Positions 1-6,912 of a stretch of 18,350 nt of DNA are shown here, in pieces. The first letter of the stretch is position 1. Every line of letters starts with the position of its first letter. Both the position numbers and the translations under genes were made by a program. Source of the DNA: Hyphomicrobiales bacterium (lineage in GTDB: Bacteria > Pseudomonadota > Alphaproteobacteria > Rhizobiales > Beijerinckiaceae); NCBI GenBank assembly GCA_015655535.1, contig JAATEW010000081.1:1-18350 (forward strand), written 5' to 3'. The notes under the pieces are model-generated. The model had not been told where the DNA came from. It worked only from the letters and a program-made list of their open reading frames with translations, and did not search any database.

Positions 1-501
1 GCCTATAATATCGAGCACGGCATCACGCCGGCGACGATCAAGCGCGACATCCAGGATATTCTGGGCTCGGTCTATGAGCAGGACCACGTCACGGTCGATG
101 CGGGCTTCGCCGAAGCGGAAGCCCTCATCGGACATAATTTCAAAGCGACCGTCGCCGATCTCGAAAAGAAGATGCGCGAGGCCGCGGCCAATTTGGAGTT
201 CGAGACGGCGGCTCGGCTACGCGACGAGCTGAAGCGCTTGCAAGCCGTGGAACTTGCGATCGGCGACGATCCGCTGGCGCGGCAAAGCGAGGTCGAGGAT
301 CAGGCGGGCGGTTTCGCCGGGCCGCGCAAATATGGGGCGTCGGCCAATGTGCCGGCGAACCGTCCGCATAAGCCAACCGATAGCGAAATGGGGCCGCATA
401 ATTTCGGCGGCGGCGAAGCCAAGCCGCGTCTCGGCGCCGCTGGCCGCAGCACGGCTGGCAAAGGCGGTACGCGGGCATGGAAGAGGAAGCGGAAGGGGTG
501 A
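1..501 (+). CDS. uvrB: UvrABC system protein B, C-terminal part (5' truncated by window)
   Basis: This is the last 166 residues of UvrB, the helicase-like damage-recognition subunit of nucleotide excision repair. It receives DNA from UvrA and recruits UvrC. The visible part opens with AYNIEHGITPATIKRDIQDI, the end of helicase domain 2 that is highly conserved in UvrB. It then has the C-terminal UVR motif (about residues 47-80 of the visible part, with the pattern LEKKMREAAANLEFETAARLRDE), which binds UvrC. The tail after it is long, Gly/Lys/Arg-rich and ends in KRKRKG. Such low-complexity extensions are usual in alphaproteobacterial UvrB. The frame starts at base 1 and the stop is TGA at 499-501. 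The next gene is convergent and ends only 8 nt away, with no clear terminator between them. That suggests the DNA to the right was inserted close behind the uvrB stop. Confidence 0.95.
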   Translation, partial: AYNIEHGITPATIKRDIQDILGSVYEQDHVTVDAGFAEAEALIGHNFKATVADLEKKMREAAANLEFETAARLRDELKRLQAVELAIGDDPLARQSEVEDQAGGFAGPRKYGASANVPANRPHKPTDSEMGPHNFGGGEAKPRLGAAGRSTAGKGGTRAWKRKRKG

Positions 502-509
502 TTGCTTAC

Positions 510-1064
510 TCATGTAAGCTGGTTTGTGAGCCCGCACATGTCATAGACTTTGGCAAAAAATGGCTCGATAGCCACCAACGGATCATCGTCTGGGTAGAAG
601 GTACCCGACACAATGATTTCATTCGATACGCATGCTCCTCGCGGCCTCACGAAAGGGTCGTTTGGAATGAAAATACCTCTGCCTTTTATGCCTTCTAAAC
701 CGATTTCCCATTTTATTGGCGCGGGGATTCCGAGCTTCATCAAACACGATGTATAGTCTTTCAAGCTCCTTGCAAGATCCCGTCTATCCAAATGAATACT
801 GCCCGGAGAGCTCTCTCCGGTAGCATCGATAATGTAACTATCACAGCTCCAAATTTCTCCATTAGTGAATACGAAAACTACCCACATTGTGGTTTTGCGG
901 TCAGCGTTTAAAGGAGCATAAAGACCTACGCCGTCCTCGGCTCTTAAGTAATTAAAACCGCCACCGCCGGTTGAAGAGGAAATCGGCAATATTATTGATT
1001 GTGTAAACGCCACTCTCTTAAGCTCGCCTAAACTCCAAATTTTGTCGGGATCATTGATAGGCAT
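510..1064 (-). CDS. C-terminal half of a frameshifted TIR-like protein (unknown domain)
   Basis: 184 codons from an ATG whose first base overlaps the stop codon of the upstream frame (TAATG on the minus strand). No domain of known function is recognised. The sequence looks like an alpha/beta domain with the signatures GIEGIKGR-like (here GLEGIKGRG, about residue 121) and EPFFAKVYDMCG near the end. From memory of the 'SWQSD' TIR-like family, these belong to the C-terminal half of one protein of about 415 residues, downstream of the TIR-like half. The sequence supports this. The frame stays open upstream of the ATG and reads SWGATHWLRV directly into MPIND, a natural protein sequence, while the upstream gene's last residues (LVGALRTGCA) do not look conserved. 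I infer a split or decayed gene. Re-initiation at the overlapping ATG could still make this half. Codon use is more A/T-rich than in neighbouring genes. Confidence 0.65.
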   Translation of the reverse strand: MPINDPDKIWSLGELKRVAFTQSIILPISSSTGGGGFNYLRAEDGVGLYAPLNADRKTTMWVVFVFTNGEIWSCDSYIIDATGESSPGSIHLDRRDLARSLKDYTSCLMKLGIPAPIKWEIGLEGIKGRGIFIPNDPFVRPRGACVSNEIIVSGTFYPDDDPLVAIEPFFAKVYDMCGLTNQLT

Positions 1065-1765
1065 TACGCGCAGCCAGTGCGTAGCGCCCCAACTAAATAA
1101 ATATCTTCTGCCTTGGACATCAAGCCGTCGTCTGAAATTCCAAGTGCCTCCCCTCGAGATCGGAACTTACCGCCGCCATCGAGCGCTTTGTGCTGCACAA
1201 ATGGTATCTCTTTCGGTGGCTCTGGCAAGGAACCTTTCGGTTCGTTGTTCATGAGTATCGCCGTGATCGCCGTTTTGAGCATCACCGCCAGCTTGCTTCT
1301 TGCAGCCGCCCGCACGTCATCATCAACGCCATGCGCGCACTCGTACTGAATGGGATGACGAAGGTGCCTCATGTCGAATGGCATGGCGTCACCATCTGGG
1401 CGGCCGAACGCTATATTCATGACAGGCAACATACGGCCATGCCCCAGAGTCTTCAGAGCCCACCCGTATTCGATCAACACATTTGGGTTCGGAGTTGGTC
1501 GACCATCGGTTCTGGTTCCAACAAATGTCAGATCTGGGATGAAAATGGATGCGTTTTCTATTTTGCTAAAAATGGTATCAACTATTGGAGGCGTTCCAGG
1601 GACATCAAGGGTGTCTCGATCAACTTCCAGTTCTCGCAAAGCTTCTTCTATGTTGAGATCAATTGCGATCGAGGCCAAAGCGGTCTCCAACGCTCTTAAG
1701 ATCAGATTCCTACCCTCTTTCGATGGTGTATCTGACTGCCAAGAAAAAAAGATTTTTAGGGCCAT
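1064..1765 (-). CDS. TIR-like nucleotide-binding domain protein, N-terminal half (frameshifted)
   Basis: 233 codons. The protein begins MALKIFFSWQSDTPSKEGRN, the first strand and loop of a TIR-like fold of the 'SWQSD' family. Around residues 91-108 it has the motif NPNVLIEYGWALKTLGHG, in which Glu99 takes the place of the catalytic glutamate of TIR-type NAD-processing and nucleotide-binding domains. IFIPDLTFVGTR (about 74-85) is the preceding strand. Related TIR-like proteins are often effectors in anti-phage systems, but the activity here is not shown. The start is supported by AAGGA about 12 nt upstream and by the family's habit of starting just before IFFSWQSD. The last residues after Tyr224 are probably read out of frame (see the site at 1092-1106). 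The full-length ancestor would be near 415 residues. The region is A/T-richer than the flanks, which suggests horizontal arrival. Confidence 0.75.
   Translation of the reverse strand: MALKIFFSWQSDTPSKEGRNLILRALETALASIAIDLNIEEALRELEVDRDTLDVPGTPPIVDTIFSKIENASIFIPDLTFVGTRTDGRPTPNPNVLIEYGWALKTLGHGRMLPVMNIAFGRPDGDAMPFDMRHLRHPIQYECAHGVDDDVRAAARSKLAVMLKTAITAILMNNEPKGSLPEPPKEIPFVQHKALDGGGKFRSRGEALGISDDGLMSKAEDIYLVGALRTGCA
1092..1106 (-). other. Probable one-base frameshift site joining the two TIR-like reading frames
   Basis: On the minus strand the region reads GATATTTATTTAGTT. The upstream frame gives D-I-Y-L-V and stops 10 codons after the Tyr. Adding one T to the TTT run (or slipping back one base) gives D-I-Y-F-S-W-G-A-T-H-W-L-R-V-M-P-I-N-D, which runs on into the downstream gene. 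The site does not match the X XXY YYZ form of a programmed -1 slippery heptamer in the reading frame. A lost base in an A/T run, or a sequencing error, is therefore more likely than programmed frameshifting. Confidence 0.6.
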
Positions 1766-1896
1766 TGAAGAAATTCGTCCTTAGAGAAAATGCTCTTTTT
1801 TTCTATCAAAAGCAGCCAGTATGCAAGACATTCATTTTATATTTCCGTCAAACAGGATCATAAGGATGAACCCGAGTAACTTCAATCGAAAGCCCC

Positions 1897-2475
1897 ATGC
1901 TCCTCTCAGCCGCCGCAACGAAAGCGCTCTTCGTCATCATCATGATGAGCACGCAAGGCATCGATGCCTTGAAGCCGGAGCTGCCCTTGCAGGTTGAGGA
2001 TCGTGGCGACATGTGGCTCGTCACGGGTACGCCCTACGATCTCGAATATGCGCACCATCGCATGACGCATATGTTCTTTCGCAAGGACACGGCCGAAGTC
2101 GCGGGCATCATGACTCATGCTCGCTTTATCCCGGCGGGCGGCTGGGACTATTGGTCGAAATATATGATCCCCGAAGAATACGAACGTGTCTTCGGTCCGG
2201 CCACGCGGTTCGAGCGGGAAGGAATCCTCGATATCTATTTCGCGGCCTATGGCGGGCTCATCAACAAGCCTTCAGATGCCGTGGATTATGCCTATGAGCT
2301 CATGCAAACGAAGCCTGGGTTAGCCATCATTCCTAAAGCCGATCTGCGCGCCGAGGAGGTGGACACGGCGAAAGGCAAGATCTGGCATGTGATCCAGCGT
2401 TATCCGGACGGGACCGACGTCGACGTGCTCTCCTTCTCGCGCAAGACCGGCAAGCTGCTCTCCGGCGATCTCTAG
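1897..2475 (+). CDS. Hypothetical exported protein
   Basis: 192 residues, family not recognised. The N-terminus (MLLSAAATKALFVIIMMSTQGIDA) is hydrophobic and looks like a signal peptide or a short anchor, with possible cleavage near residue 24 before LKPELPLQ. The rest is soluble and rich in aromatic residues (GGWDYWSKYMIPEEYERVFG, about 87-106). The last 70 residues (DAVDYAYELMQTKPGLAIIP, then KIWHVIQRYPDG and FSRKTGKLLSGDL) faintly recall NTF2-fold small domains, but this is only an impression. The start is uncertain: the upstream ribosome site is weak (CGAAAG) and ATG codons at 1942 and 1945 would remove the signal peptide. It lies between two TIR-like genes. It diverges from the first and precedes the second by 209 nt, with no sign of a shared operon. 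Composition returns to the GC-rich level of the chromosome here. Confidence 0.7.
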   Translation: MLLSAAATKALFVIIMMSTQGIDALKPELPLQVEDRGDMWLVTGTPYDLEYAHHRMTHMFFRKDTAEVAGIMTHARFIPAGGWDYWSKYMIPEEYERVFGPATRFEREGILDIYFAAYGGLINKPSDAVDYAYELMQTKPGLAIIPKADLRAEEVDTAKGKIWHVIQRYPDGTDVDVLSFSRKTGKLLSGDL

Positions 2476-2684
2476 GTTGGCTGGCTTGCCCGAGACGTTC
2501 CAATACCTTGAATTTAATGTCTTTTCAGTCGGCAGAATGCTTTCGTCAGACCGGCCACGCCTCAACCCCGATGTTCATCCGCGCAGGACGTGCTATATGG
2601 CGCGGATATTGAATGCTGCCTGTGCCCGGCCCCCGATCCCGCGGAAACAGGCGCTCAACACGTCATCGAAGAAGGTCTCGTTCC

Positions 2685-3137
2685 ATGGAAAAGGCACGCG
2701 TTTTCGTCAGCTTCAAGCCGGCGGACCAGAAATATATGGATATGCTGCTGGAATGGAACGCAGGCGATTATTTCGAGCTCGCCTATGAGACGGAGCGCTT
2801 CCGGGTGCCGTTCCACAGTCCCCAGGGCGCAATCATCAAGGAAGAGCTCAAGGCCAAGATCAAGTCTGGCACCCATCTGCTTGTGATCGTCGGCAAGGAC
2901 ACCGGCAACAACGATTGGATCAATTGGGAGATCCAGACTGCCTCCGTCACCGGCAAATGCGTGGTCGCCGTGAAGCTCGATAAGAACTGCAAGGCGCCGG
3001 CCGCGGCTCTGAATTTCGGCGCGGCCTGGGCCGACACATTCACCTTCGAGCCGATCAGACACATCATCGACAGCCGCGTCGGTGGCCCCGATGAGATCGT
3101 CGCGGGCGCCGTGATGGGCGGGATGATGGAGGGGTGA
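2685..3137 (+). CDS. TIR-like domain protein, ThsB/PF08937 (MTH538) type
   Basis: 150 residues making up a single domain. It starts EKARVFVSFKPADQKYMDML, the first strand and helix of the PF08937 TIR-like fold. It continues to HLLVIVGKDTGNNDWINWEI (residues 64-83), where Glu82 sits in the W-E-I motif typical of the family, and GKCVVAVKLDK (90-100). The family includes ThsB of the Thoeris anti-phage system, which makes an NAD-derived signal for the ThsA effector. Membership is from motif recognition. A defence role here is inference because no ThsA-like gene (SIR2 plus SLOG) lies in the window. ATG 2685 was chosen over the longer frame start at 2613 because GAAGG lies 10 nt upstream and family members begin right at the first strand. 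Nearby genes give no operon. A single-domain stand-alone gene is a common arrangement for this family. Confidence 0.85.
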   Translation: MEKARVFVSFKPADQKYMDMLLEWNAGDYFELAYETERFRVPFHSPQGAIIKEELKAKIKSGTHLLVIVGKDTGNNDWINWEIQTASVTGKCVVAVKLDKNCKAPAAALNFGAAWADTFTFEPIRHIIDSRVGGPDEIVAGAVMGGMMEG

Positions 3138-3428
3138 GATTCTCGCCATCTCCTTTTAGAGTTTCCGCATGTTAGAGCTTCCGTATGGCCGCCTAAACAG
3201 CCAGAGCCGTGACGTGGGCCGCCCTGCAGGACATGTCAGATTTCGTCATTCATCCGACGGCGGACATTGTGGGCGAGACGGATGCGCTTTTGTCAATGAT
3301 CGCTTCGCGACCGCCGAAGGCGGCGAGCCAAAGGCTCGTCATTAACCAAAGCGATCCGCTCGCCAATGCTCGCCGCCAAGAGATGAATGGCAGTCTCTGA
3401 ATTGCGCGAGCCATAACCCGAGTCGCCT
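3138..3428. other. Intergenic stretch without supported gene
   Basis: 291 nt between the TIR-like gene and the carboxypeptidase gene. A 63-codon frame at 3209-3400 has no ribosome site and no recognisable protein character. A short inverted repeat GAGCC-AAA-GGCTC sits near 3327-3339. No promoter could be named with confidence. Confidence 0.4.
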
Positions 3429-4934
3429 ATGTCCGCAGAAACAGCGCCACAACCCCCATCCGACAAGGACAAGAAAGACTATCAGGCGCCGAAAGGCGCG
3501 ACCCATAAAGTCACCTGGATGGGCGACGGCGGCCATGCCGCCGATATCGAGGTGGTCGCGGAATGGATCACCCTTCGCAAGAAGGAAAAGCCCGCCGCCG
3601 AAATTTTCTATACTTATTACCGCCACGCCGAGGCCAAGGGCCGGCGGCCGGTGAGCTTCGTGTTCAACGGCGGCCCCGGCGCGTCTTCGGCCTATCTGCA
3701 TATTGGCGGCTTGAGCCCCAGGCGCGTGCTCTTCAAGCCGGACGGCAATCTCGAAGCCCCGCCGGTGCAGATCGTCAATAATCCCGAAAGCTGGATCTCC
3801 TTCACCGATCTCGTCTTCGTCGATCCGGTCGGCACCGGCTTTTCCCAAATTATCGAACCGGAGAAAAAGCCGGACGACAAGGAAAAACCCGATCCCACGA
3901 AGACTGTCGAAGAAAAGGAATATTACGCGCTCAACCGCGATCTCGAATCGCTCGGCGAATTCATCGAGCGCTTTCTGTCGAAATATAGACTCTGGGACGT
4001 GCCGGTCGCGATCATCGGCGAAAGCTATGGCGGCTTCCGCGTCGCGAAACTCGCACGGCGCCTGCAAGAGACGCATGGCATCGGCCTTTCGACGGCCATC
4101 GCCATCTCGCCCGCGCTCGAATGGTCACTCTTGAACGAAAACGACTATGACGTACTGCGCTCGATGGACTGCTTCTGCACCATGGCGCTGGCTGCGACCT
4201 TCCACGGCCGCTCGCGGGTCTTTCCGGCGGATACGCCGATCGAGACACAGCGCCGCGAGATCGAGTCCTTCGCGACGCGCGCCCTGGCGCATTCCTTTCT
4301 TGTCGGCACCGCGCATGACGCGGAGGAACAGCGCCAGGTCTTTACGCGCGCGGCTGATTTCCTGGGGCTGCCCGAGGAACTCGTGCGCATGGCGCATGGC
4401 CGCGTGCCCTTCTGGCGCTTTGCCCGCGAACTGTTGAAGTCCGAGCAAAAAATCTTGGGCGTCTATGATGCCACGATCACCGGCGTCGATCCCTTCCCGG
4501 ATCGCGAGAATCACGAAGGGCCGGATCCGACTTTCGCCGGCATCGACCGCATCTTTACGAGCGGCATCAATCATGTGCTGCGCGGCGAAATCGGCGTCGA
4601 GTCCGAACGCCGCTACGAGCTCATCAATCTCCACGTCAACAGGATTTGGAAGAGGGACGAACAGCGCCACGCTTTCGAAGGGCCAGCCGGCGCCACCGAC
4701 GATCTGCGCTTTGCGATGAGCATGAACCCGAACATGAAGGTTCTCATCGTGCATGGCTATTACGATATGGTCACGCCGTATTTTTCGTCGGAACGGCTTG
4801 TCGAACAGATGAAGCTTTTGCCGCAACAGCGTGACATGCTTTTCATCCGGCATTTCGGCGGCGGTCACATGTTCTACACATGGGACGAGTCGCGCCGCGC
4901 CTTCCGCGATTGGGCGCAATCTTTTTATGCGTGA
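3429..4934 (+). CDS. S10-type serine carboxypeptidase (peptidase S10 family)
   Basis: 501 residues, alpha/beta-hydrolase fold, predicted to release C-terminal residues from peptides. The family signature is complete. Asn80 starts the oxyanion motif NGGPGASS. The nucleophile Ser199 sits in GESYGG. Asp446 (HGYYDMVTP) and His480 (GGGHMFYTW) complete the triad. An insertion of about 20 charged residues (EPEKKPDDKEKPDPTK, near 143-160) separates the core strands, as in other bacterial homologs. There is no signal peptide: the protein begins MSAETAPQPPSDKDKKD. It is therefore probably cytoplasmic, unlike the secreted or vacuolar eukaryotic enzymes. The start is the first ATG of the frame, with only a weak ribosome site (CCCGAG). 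The gene stands alone, followed by a stem-loop. Physiological substrate unknown. Confidence 0.9.
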   Translation: MSAETAPQPPSDKDKKDYQAPKGATHKVTWMGDGGHAADIEVVAEWITLRKKEKPAAEIFYTYYRHAEAKGRRPVSFVFNGGPGASSAYLHIGGLSPRRVLFKPDGNLEAPPVQIVNNPESWISFTDLVFVDPVGTGFSQIIEPEKKPDDKEKPDPTKTVEEKEYYALNRDLESLGEFIERFLSKYRLWDVPVAIIGESYGGFRVAKLARRLQETHGIGLSTAIAISPALEWSLLNENDYDVLRSMDCFCTMALAATFHGRSRVFPADTPIETQRREIESFATRALAHSFLVGTAHDAEEQRQVFTRAADFLGLPEELVRMAHGRVPFWRFARELLKSEQKILGVYDATITGVDPFPDRENHEGPDPTFAGIDRIFTSGINHVLRGEIGVESERRYELINLHVNRIWKRDEQRHAFEGPAGATDDLRFAMSMNPNMKVLIVHGYYDMVTPYFSSERLVEQMKLLPQQRDMLFIRHFGGGHMFYTWDESRRAFRDWAQSFYA

Positions 4935-4937
4935 GGC

Positions 4938-4968
4938 AGCGTCGCACCCGCTCCTTTAAGGCGACGCT
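4938..4968 (+). terminator. Stem-loop after the carboxypeptidase gene
   Basis: Perfect 8-bp inverted repeat AGCGTCGC / GCGACGCT with a 15-nt loop, starting 4 nt after the TGA stop. No T tract follows, so it is a weak terminator or an RNA-stabilising hairpin. Confidence 0.45.
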
Positions 4969-5022
4969 TACGATGCGCGGCCGCTTTTCATAAAGTTGAT
5001 TTCGTAAACCCAAAGCCAAGCT

Positions 5023-5047
5023 GAAACCTTCGCCGTAAAGGGGCGTT
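5023..5047 (+). promoter_or_regulatory. EcfG-like general-stress promoter, copy 1
   Basis: GAAAC-N16-CGTT, one mismatch from the alphaproteobacterial EcfG consensus GGAAC-N16/17-CGTT. The CGTT ends 46 nt before the ATG at 5093. The same element with the same spacer length and the same variant base stands before the paralog at 5538. Confidence 0.6.
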
Positions 5048-5092
5048 CGCCGCTGGTCACATAATGTGGCCGCACGAACCAAAGGAGTCCCC

Positions 5093-5374
5093 ATGCGGAA
5101 ATGTCTGATTTTGACCTGCTCGGCCGTGATGATCGCCCTTCCCTCCTTTGCCTTTGCGCAGGATGCGGGTGCCGGCGGCGCGGGCGTCGGAAATTCGGAT
5201 TCGAGTGCCGGCGTCAAGGGCAATGTGCATTCGGGCCCCAACGCGGTGAACCCGCCCGGTGCCTATGAAGGCCGCAGTTCGGTCATCGACCCCGCCATGC
5301 AGCCGGAAGGCTTGGGCGATCATCCGAGCATCCGTAACGATAGGAATGGCAACGACAGCGACGACGCGCACTGA
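5093..5374 (+). CDS. Small exported protein, paralog A (GAGGAGVGN motif)
   Basis: 93 residues. A classical signal peptide (MRKCLILTCSAVMIALPSFAFA, cleavage expected after AFA at residue 22) is followed by QDAGAGGAGVGNSDSS and a low-complexity, Gly/Asn/Ser/Asp-rich tail ending in NDSDDAH. No catalytic motif is present and the mature protein is probably disordered in the periplasm. The start is fixed by AAAGGAG 5 nt upstream of ATG 5093. The frame extends to 5066, but that part carries no signal. The gene is a tandem duplicate of 5538-5801: signal peptide, GAGGAGVGN motif, 5' leader and promoter are all shared. An EcfG-like promoter upstream and a strong terminator downstream make it a one-gene unit, probably induced in general stress. 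Function unknown. Confidence 0.8.
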   Translation: MRKCLILTCSAVMIALPSFAFAQDAGAGGAGVGNSDSSAGVKGNVHSGPNAVNPPGAYEGRSSVIDPAMQPEGLGDHPSIRNDRNGNDSDDAH

Positions 5375-5410
5375 CGCGCAAGTCGTATAGACATTCGCCC
5401 GACATTTCAA

Positions 5411-5447
5411 AAGGCGCCGCGGGCATCATGCTTCGGCGCTTTTTTTT
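5411..5447 (+). terminator. Rho-independent terminator after paralog A
   Basis: Stem GCGCCG / CGGCGC (5414-5419 with 5434-5439), extended by flanking A/T pairs, an inner GCAT-C-ATGC in the loop, then a run of eight T (5440-5447). A textbook intrinsic terminator separating the two paralogs. Confidence 0.85.
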
Positions 5448-5469
5448 GCGCGTAAGCAACGGCAAAGTT

Positions 5470-5494
5470 GAAACCTTCGGTATGAGACCACGTT
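5470..5494 (+). promoter_or_regulatory. EcfG-like general-stress promoter, copy 2
   Basis: GAAAC-N16-CGTT, ending 44 nt before the ATG at 5538. The flanking TGAAACCTTCG is identical to copy 1, so the promoter was duplicated with the gene and has been kept. Confidence 0.6.
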
Positions 5495-5537
5495 GGCCGC
5501 GACATCACGCGATGCGTGGAAATACCAAGGAGCCAAT

Positions 5538-5801
5538 ATGCGGAATAAATTGACATTGACCTGCGCGGCCTTGATCGTCGCCATTCCTTCTTTTGCGATC
5601 GCGCAGACCTCGGGCGCGGGCGGCGCCGGTGTTGGGAATGCGCCGAGCACCAGCGTGCCTTCCACCTCGCAGGACAAGACGCCGGGCGTGGGTTCGGCGT
5701 CGGGGCGCAGCTCGAATTCCTATCCGCCGTCGAATCCGGCGAAACCGGACGTGGACGGCATGCATCCAAGCGGTGCCGAGAGAAACAATTCGCCGAAATA
5801 A
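5538..5801 (+). CDS. Small exported protein, paralog B (GAGGAGVGN motif)
   Basis: 87 residues. Signal peptide MRNKLTLTCAALIVAIPSFAIA (residues 1-22, cleavage after AIA), then QTSGAGGAGVGNAPSTSVPS and a Ser/Pro/Gly/Asn-rich tail. Identity with paralog A is strong over the first 35 residues and is lost in the tail, which suggests selection on export and the GAGGAGVGN segment, or simply a young duplication with a free tail. The ribosome site CCAAGGAG lies 5 nt before ATG 5538. The upstream in-frame ATG at 5493 would overlap the promoter and is rejected. An EcfG-like promoter precedes it and a hairpin with a short T run follows. It is convergent with the fabH-like gene. Function unknown. A periplasmic stress role is inference from the promoter. 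Confidence 0.8.
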   Translation: MRNKLTLTCAALIVAIPSFAIAQTSGAGGAGVGNAPSTSVPSTSQDKTPGVGSASGRSSNSYPPSNPAKPDVDGMHPSGAERNNSPK

Positions 5802-5827
5802 TATCGGCCCGCGTCCGGGATCACAGG

Positions 5828-5862
5828 CGCCACGGCGGCTTCATTCGTCCCGTGGCGTCTTT
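5828..5862 (+). terminator. Stem-loop terminator after paralog B
   Basis: Perfect 8-bp arms CGCCACGG / CCGTGGCG (5828-5835, 5850-5857), 14-nt loop, followed by TCTTT. A second inverted repeat TAGCCGC-GCAAT-GCGGCTA (5864-5882) adjoins it and includes the stop codon of the convergent fabH-like gene. The pair probably ends transcription from both sides. Confidence 0.6.
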
Positions 5863-5879
5863 GTAGCCGCGCAATGCGG

Positions 5880-6860
5880 CTACCAGCGCATCACCGCGCT
5901 GCCCCAGGCGATGCCGGCGCCGATCGCCATCATCAGCACCACATCGCCTTCCTTGAGCCGGCCGGCGCGGCTCGCCTCATCGAGCGAAATCGGCAAAGAG
6001 GCGGAAGACGTATTGCCGTAGCGATCGAGATTGACCCAGCATTTCTCCATCGGAATGCCGACCTTGCCGAGCACGGATTCGACGATGCGTATATTGGCCT
6101 GATGCGAGACAACGTGATCGACATCGCCCGCCGTCATGCCATTGGCCTTCAGCGCTTCCTGAAGCGTCTCCGGCAGAACGCTGACCGCATATTTATAGAC
6201 CTCGCGGCCGCTCATCGCGATCTTGTTCAGTTTTTGCGCGAGGACTTCCTGCGATTGCGGATGTTTGCTGCCGCCGCCTGGAATGGCGAGCAGGCCCGCG
6301 CTTGTGCCATCGGAATGGAGATGGATCGAGAGCAAGCCGCGATTGGGATCGGATGTCGGGCCGACCACCATCGCGCCCGCCGCGTCACCAAACAGAACGC
6401 ATGTATTGCGGTCCTCCCAATCGACGAGCCGGCTTAAAAGCTCGGCACCGATGACGAGGACGCGCTGTGCGCCGCCACGAATGAATTTATCGGCAATGTT
6501 CAATCCGTAAAGAGAACCGGCGCAGGCGGCGGAGAGATCGAAGGCAAAAGCACGTTTAGCGCCAAGCTTTGCCTGCACCATGACCGCGCAAGAGGGCATC
6601 GGCATATCGGGCGAGATCGTGGCGACGATGATCGCATCGAGATCCTCGGGCTTTGTCCCGGCCATGTCGAGCGCCTGGCGTGCCGCCGCGACGGCCATAT
6701 CCGAGGTCACCTCGCCTTCGGCCGCGATCCGCCGCGTCTTGATGCCGGTGCGTTCCGTGATCCAGGAATCCGAGGTCGCAACCATTTTTTCGAGATCGTG
6801 GTTGGTCAGGACACGCGCCGGCGCATACATGCCGGTGCCGATAATATGCGAATAGGTCAA
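5880..6860 (-). CDS. fabH: Beta-ketoacyl-ACP synthase III (FabH-like)
   Basis: Thiolase-fold condensing enzyme that joins an acyl-CoA starter to malonyl-ACP, the first condensation of fatty acid synthesis. The catalytic triad is present: Cys113 in SAACAGS, His253 in SHQANIR and Asn283 in YGNTSSAS. The C-terminal GAGIAWGSAVMRW closes the family pattern. Start: an ATG at 6908 gives 342 residues but has no ribosome site. TTG at 6860 has GGAAGG 9 nt upstream, gives 326 residues beginning (M)TYSHIIGTGMYAP, and puts the nucleophile at 113, close to E. coli FabH Cys112. I prefer TTG; GTG 6866 is also possible. The gene is not next to plsX, acpP or other fab genes, so it may be a second KAS III with another starter preference rather than the housekeeping enzyme. 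Confidence 0.9.
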   Translation of the reverse strand: MTYSHIIGTGMYAPARVLTNHDLEKMVATSDSWITERTGIKTRRIAAEGEVTSDMAVAAARQALDMAGTKPEDLDAIIVATISPDMPMPSCAVMVQAKLGAKRAFAFDLSAACAGSLYGLNIADKFIRGGAQRVLVIGAELLSRLVDWEDRNTCVLFGDAAGAMVVGPTSDPNRGLLSIHLHSDGTSAGLLAIPGGGSKHPQSQEVLAQKLNKIAMSGREVYKYAVSVLPETLQEALKANGMTAGDVDHVVSHQANIRIVESVLGKVGIPMEKCWVNLDRYGNTSSASLPISLDEASRAGRLKEGDVVLMMAIGAGIAWGSAVMRW

Positions 6861-6912
6861 ATGCACCGCCCTTCCAGCCAGCCCCTCGGCTGACAGATGG
6901 TTAGGCATAAGC

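Noticed and set aside
477..698. 73-codon plus frame overlapping the uvrB end
   Set aside because: Antisense to the TIR-like gene half and without a ribosome site.
1092..1106. Programmed -1 frameshift in the TIR-like gene
   Set aside because: The A/T run does not form an in-frame X XXY YYZ slippery heptamer and no downstream stimulatory stem was evident; mutation is simpler.
3209..3400. 63-codon plus frame before the carboxypeptidase
   Set aside because: No ribosome site, no recognisable protein pattern, and the surrounding region looks non-coding.
3342..4076. 244-codon minus-strand frame over the carboxypeptidase start
   Set aside because: Shadow of the S10 peptidase gene, whose catalytic motifs are unambiguous.
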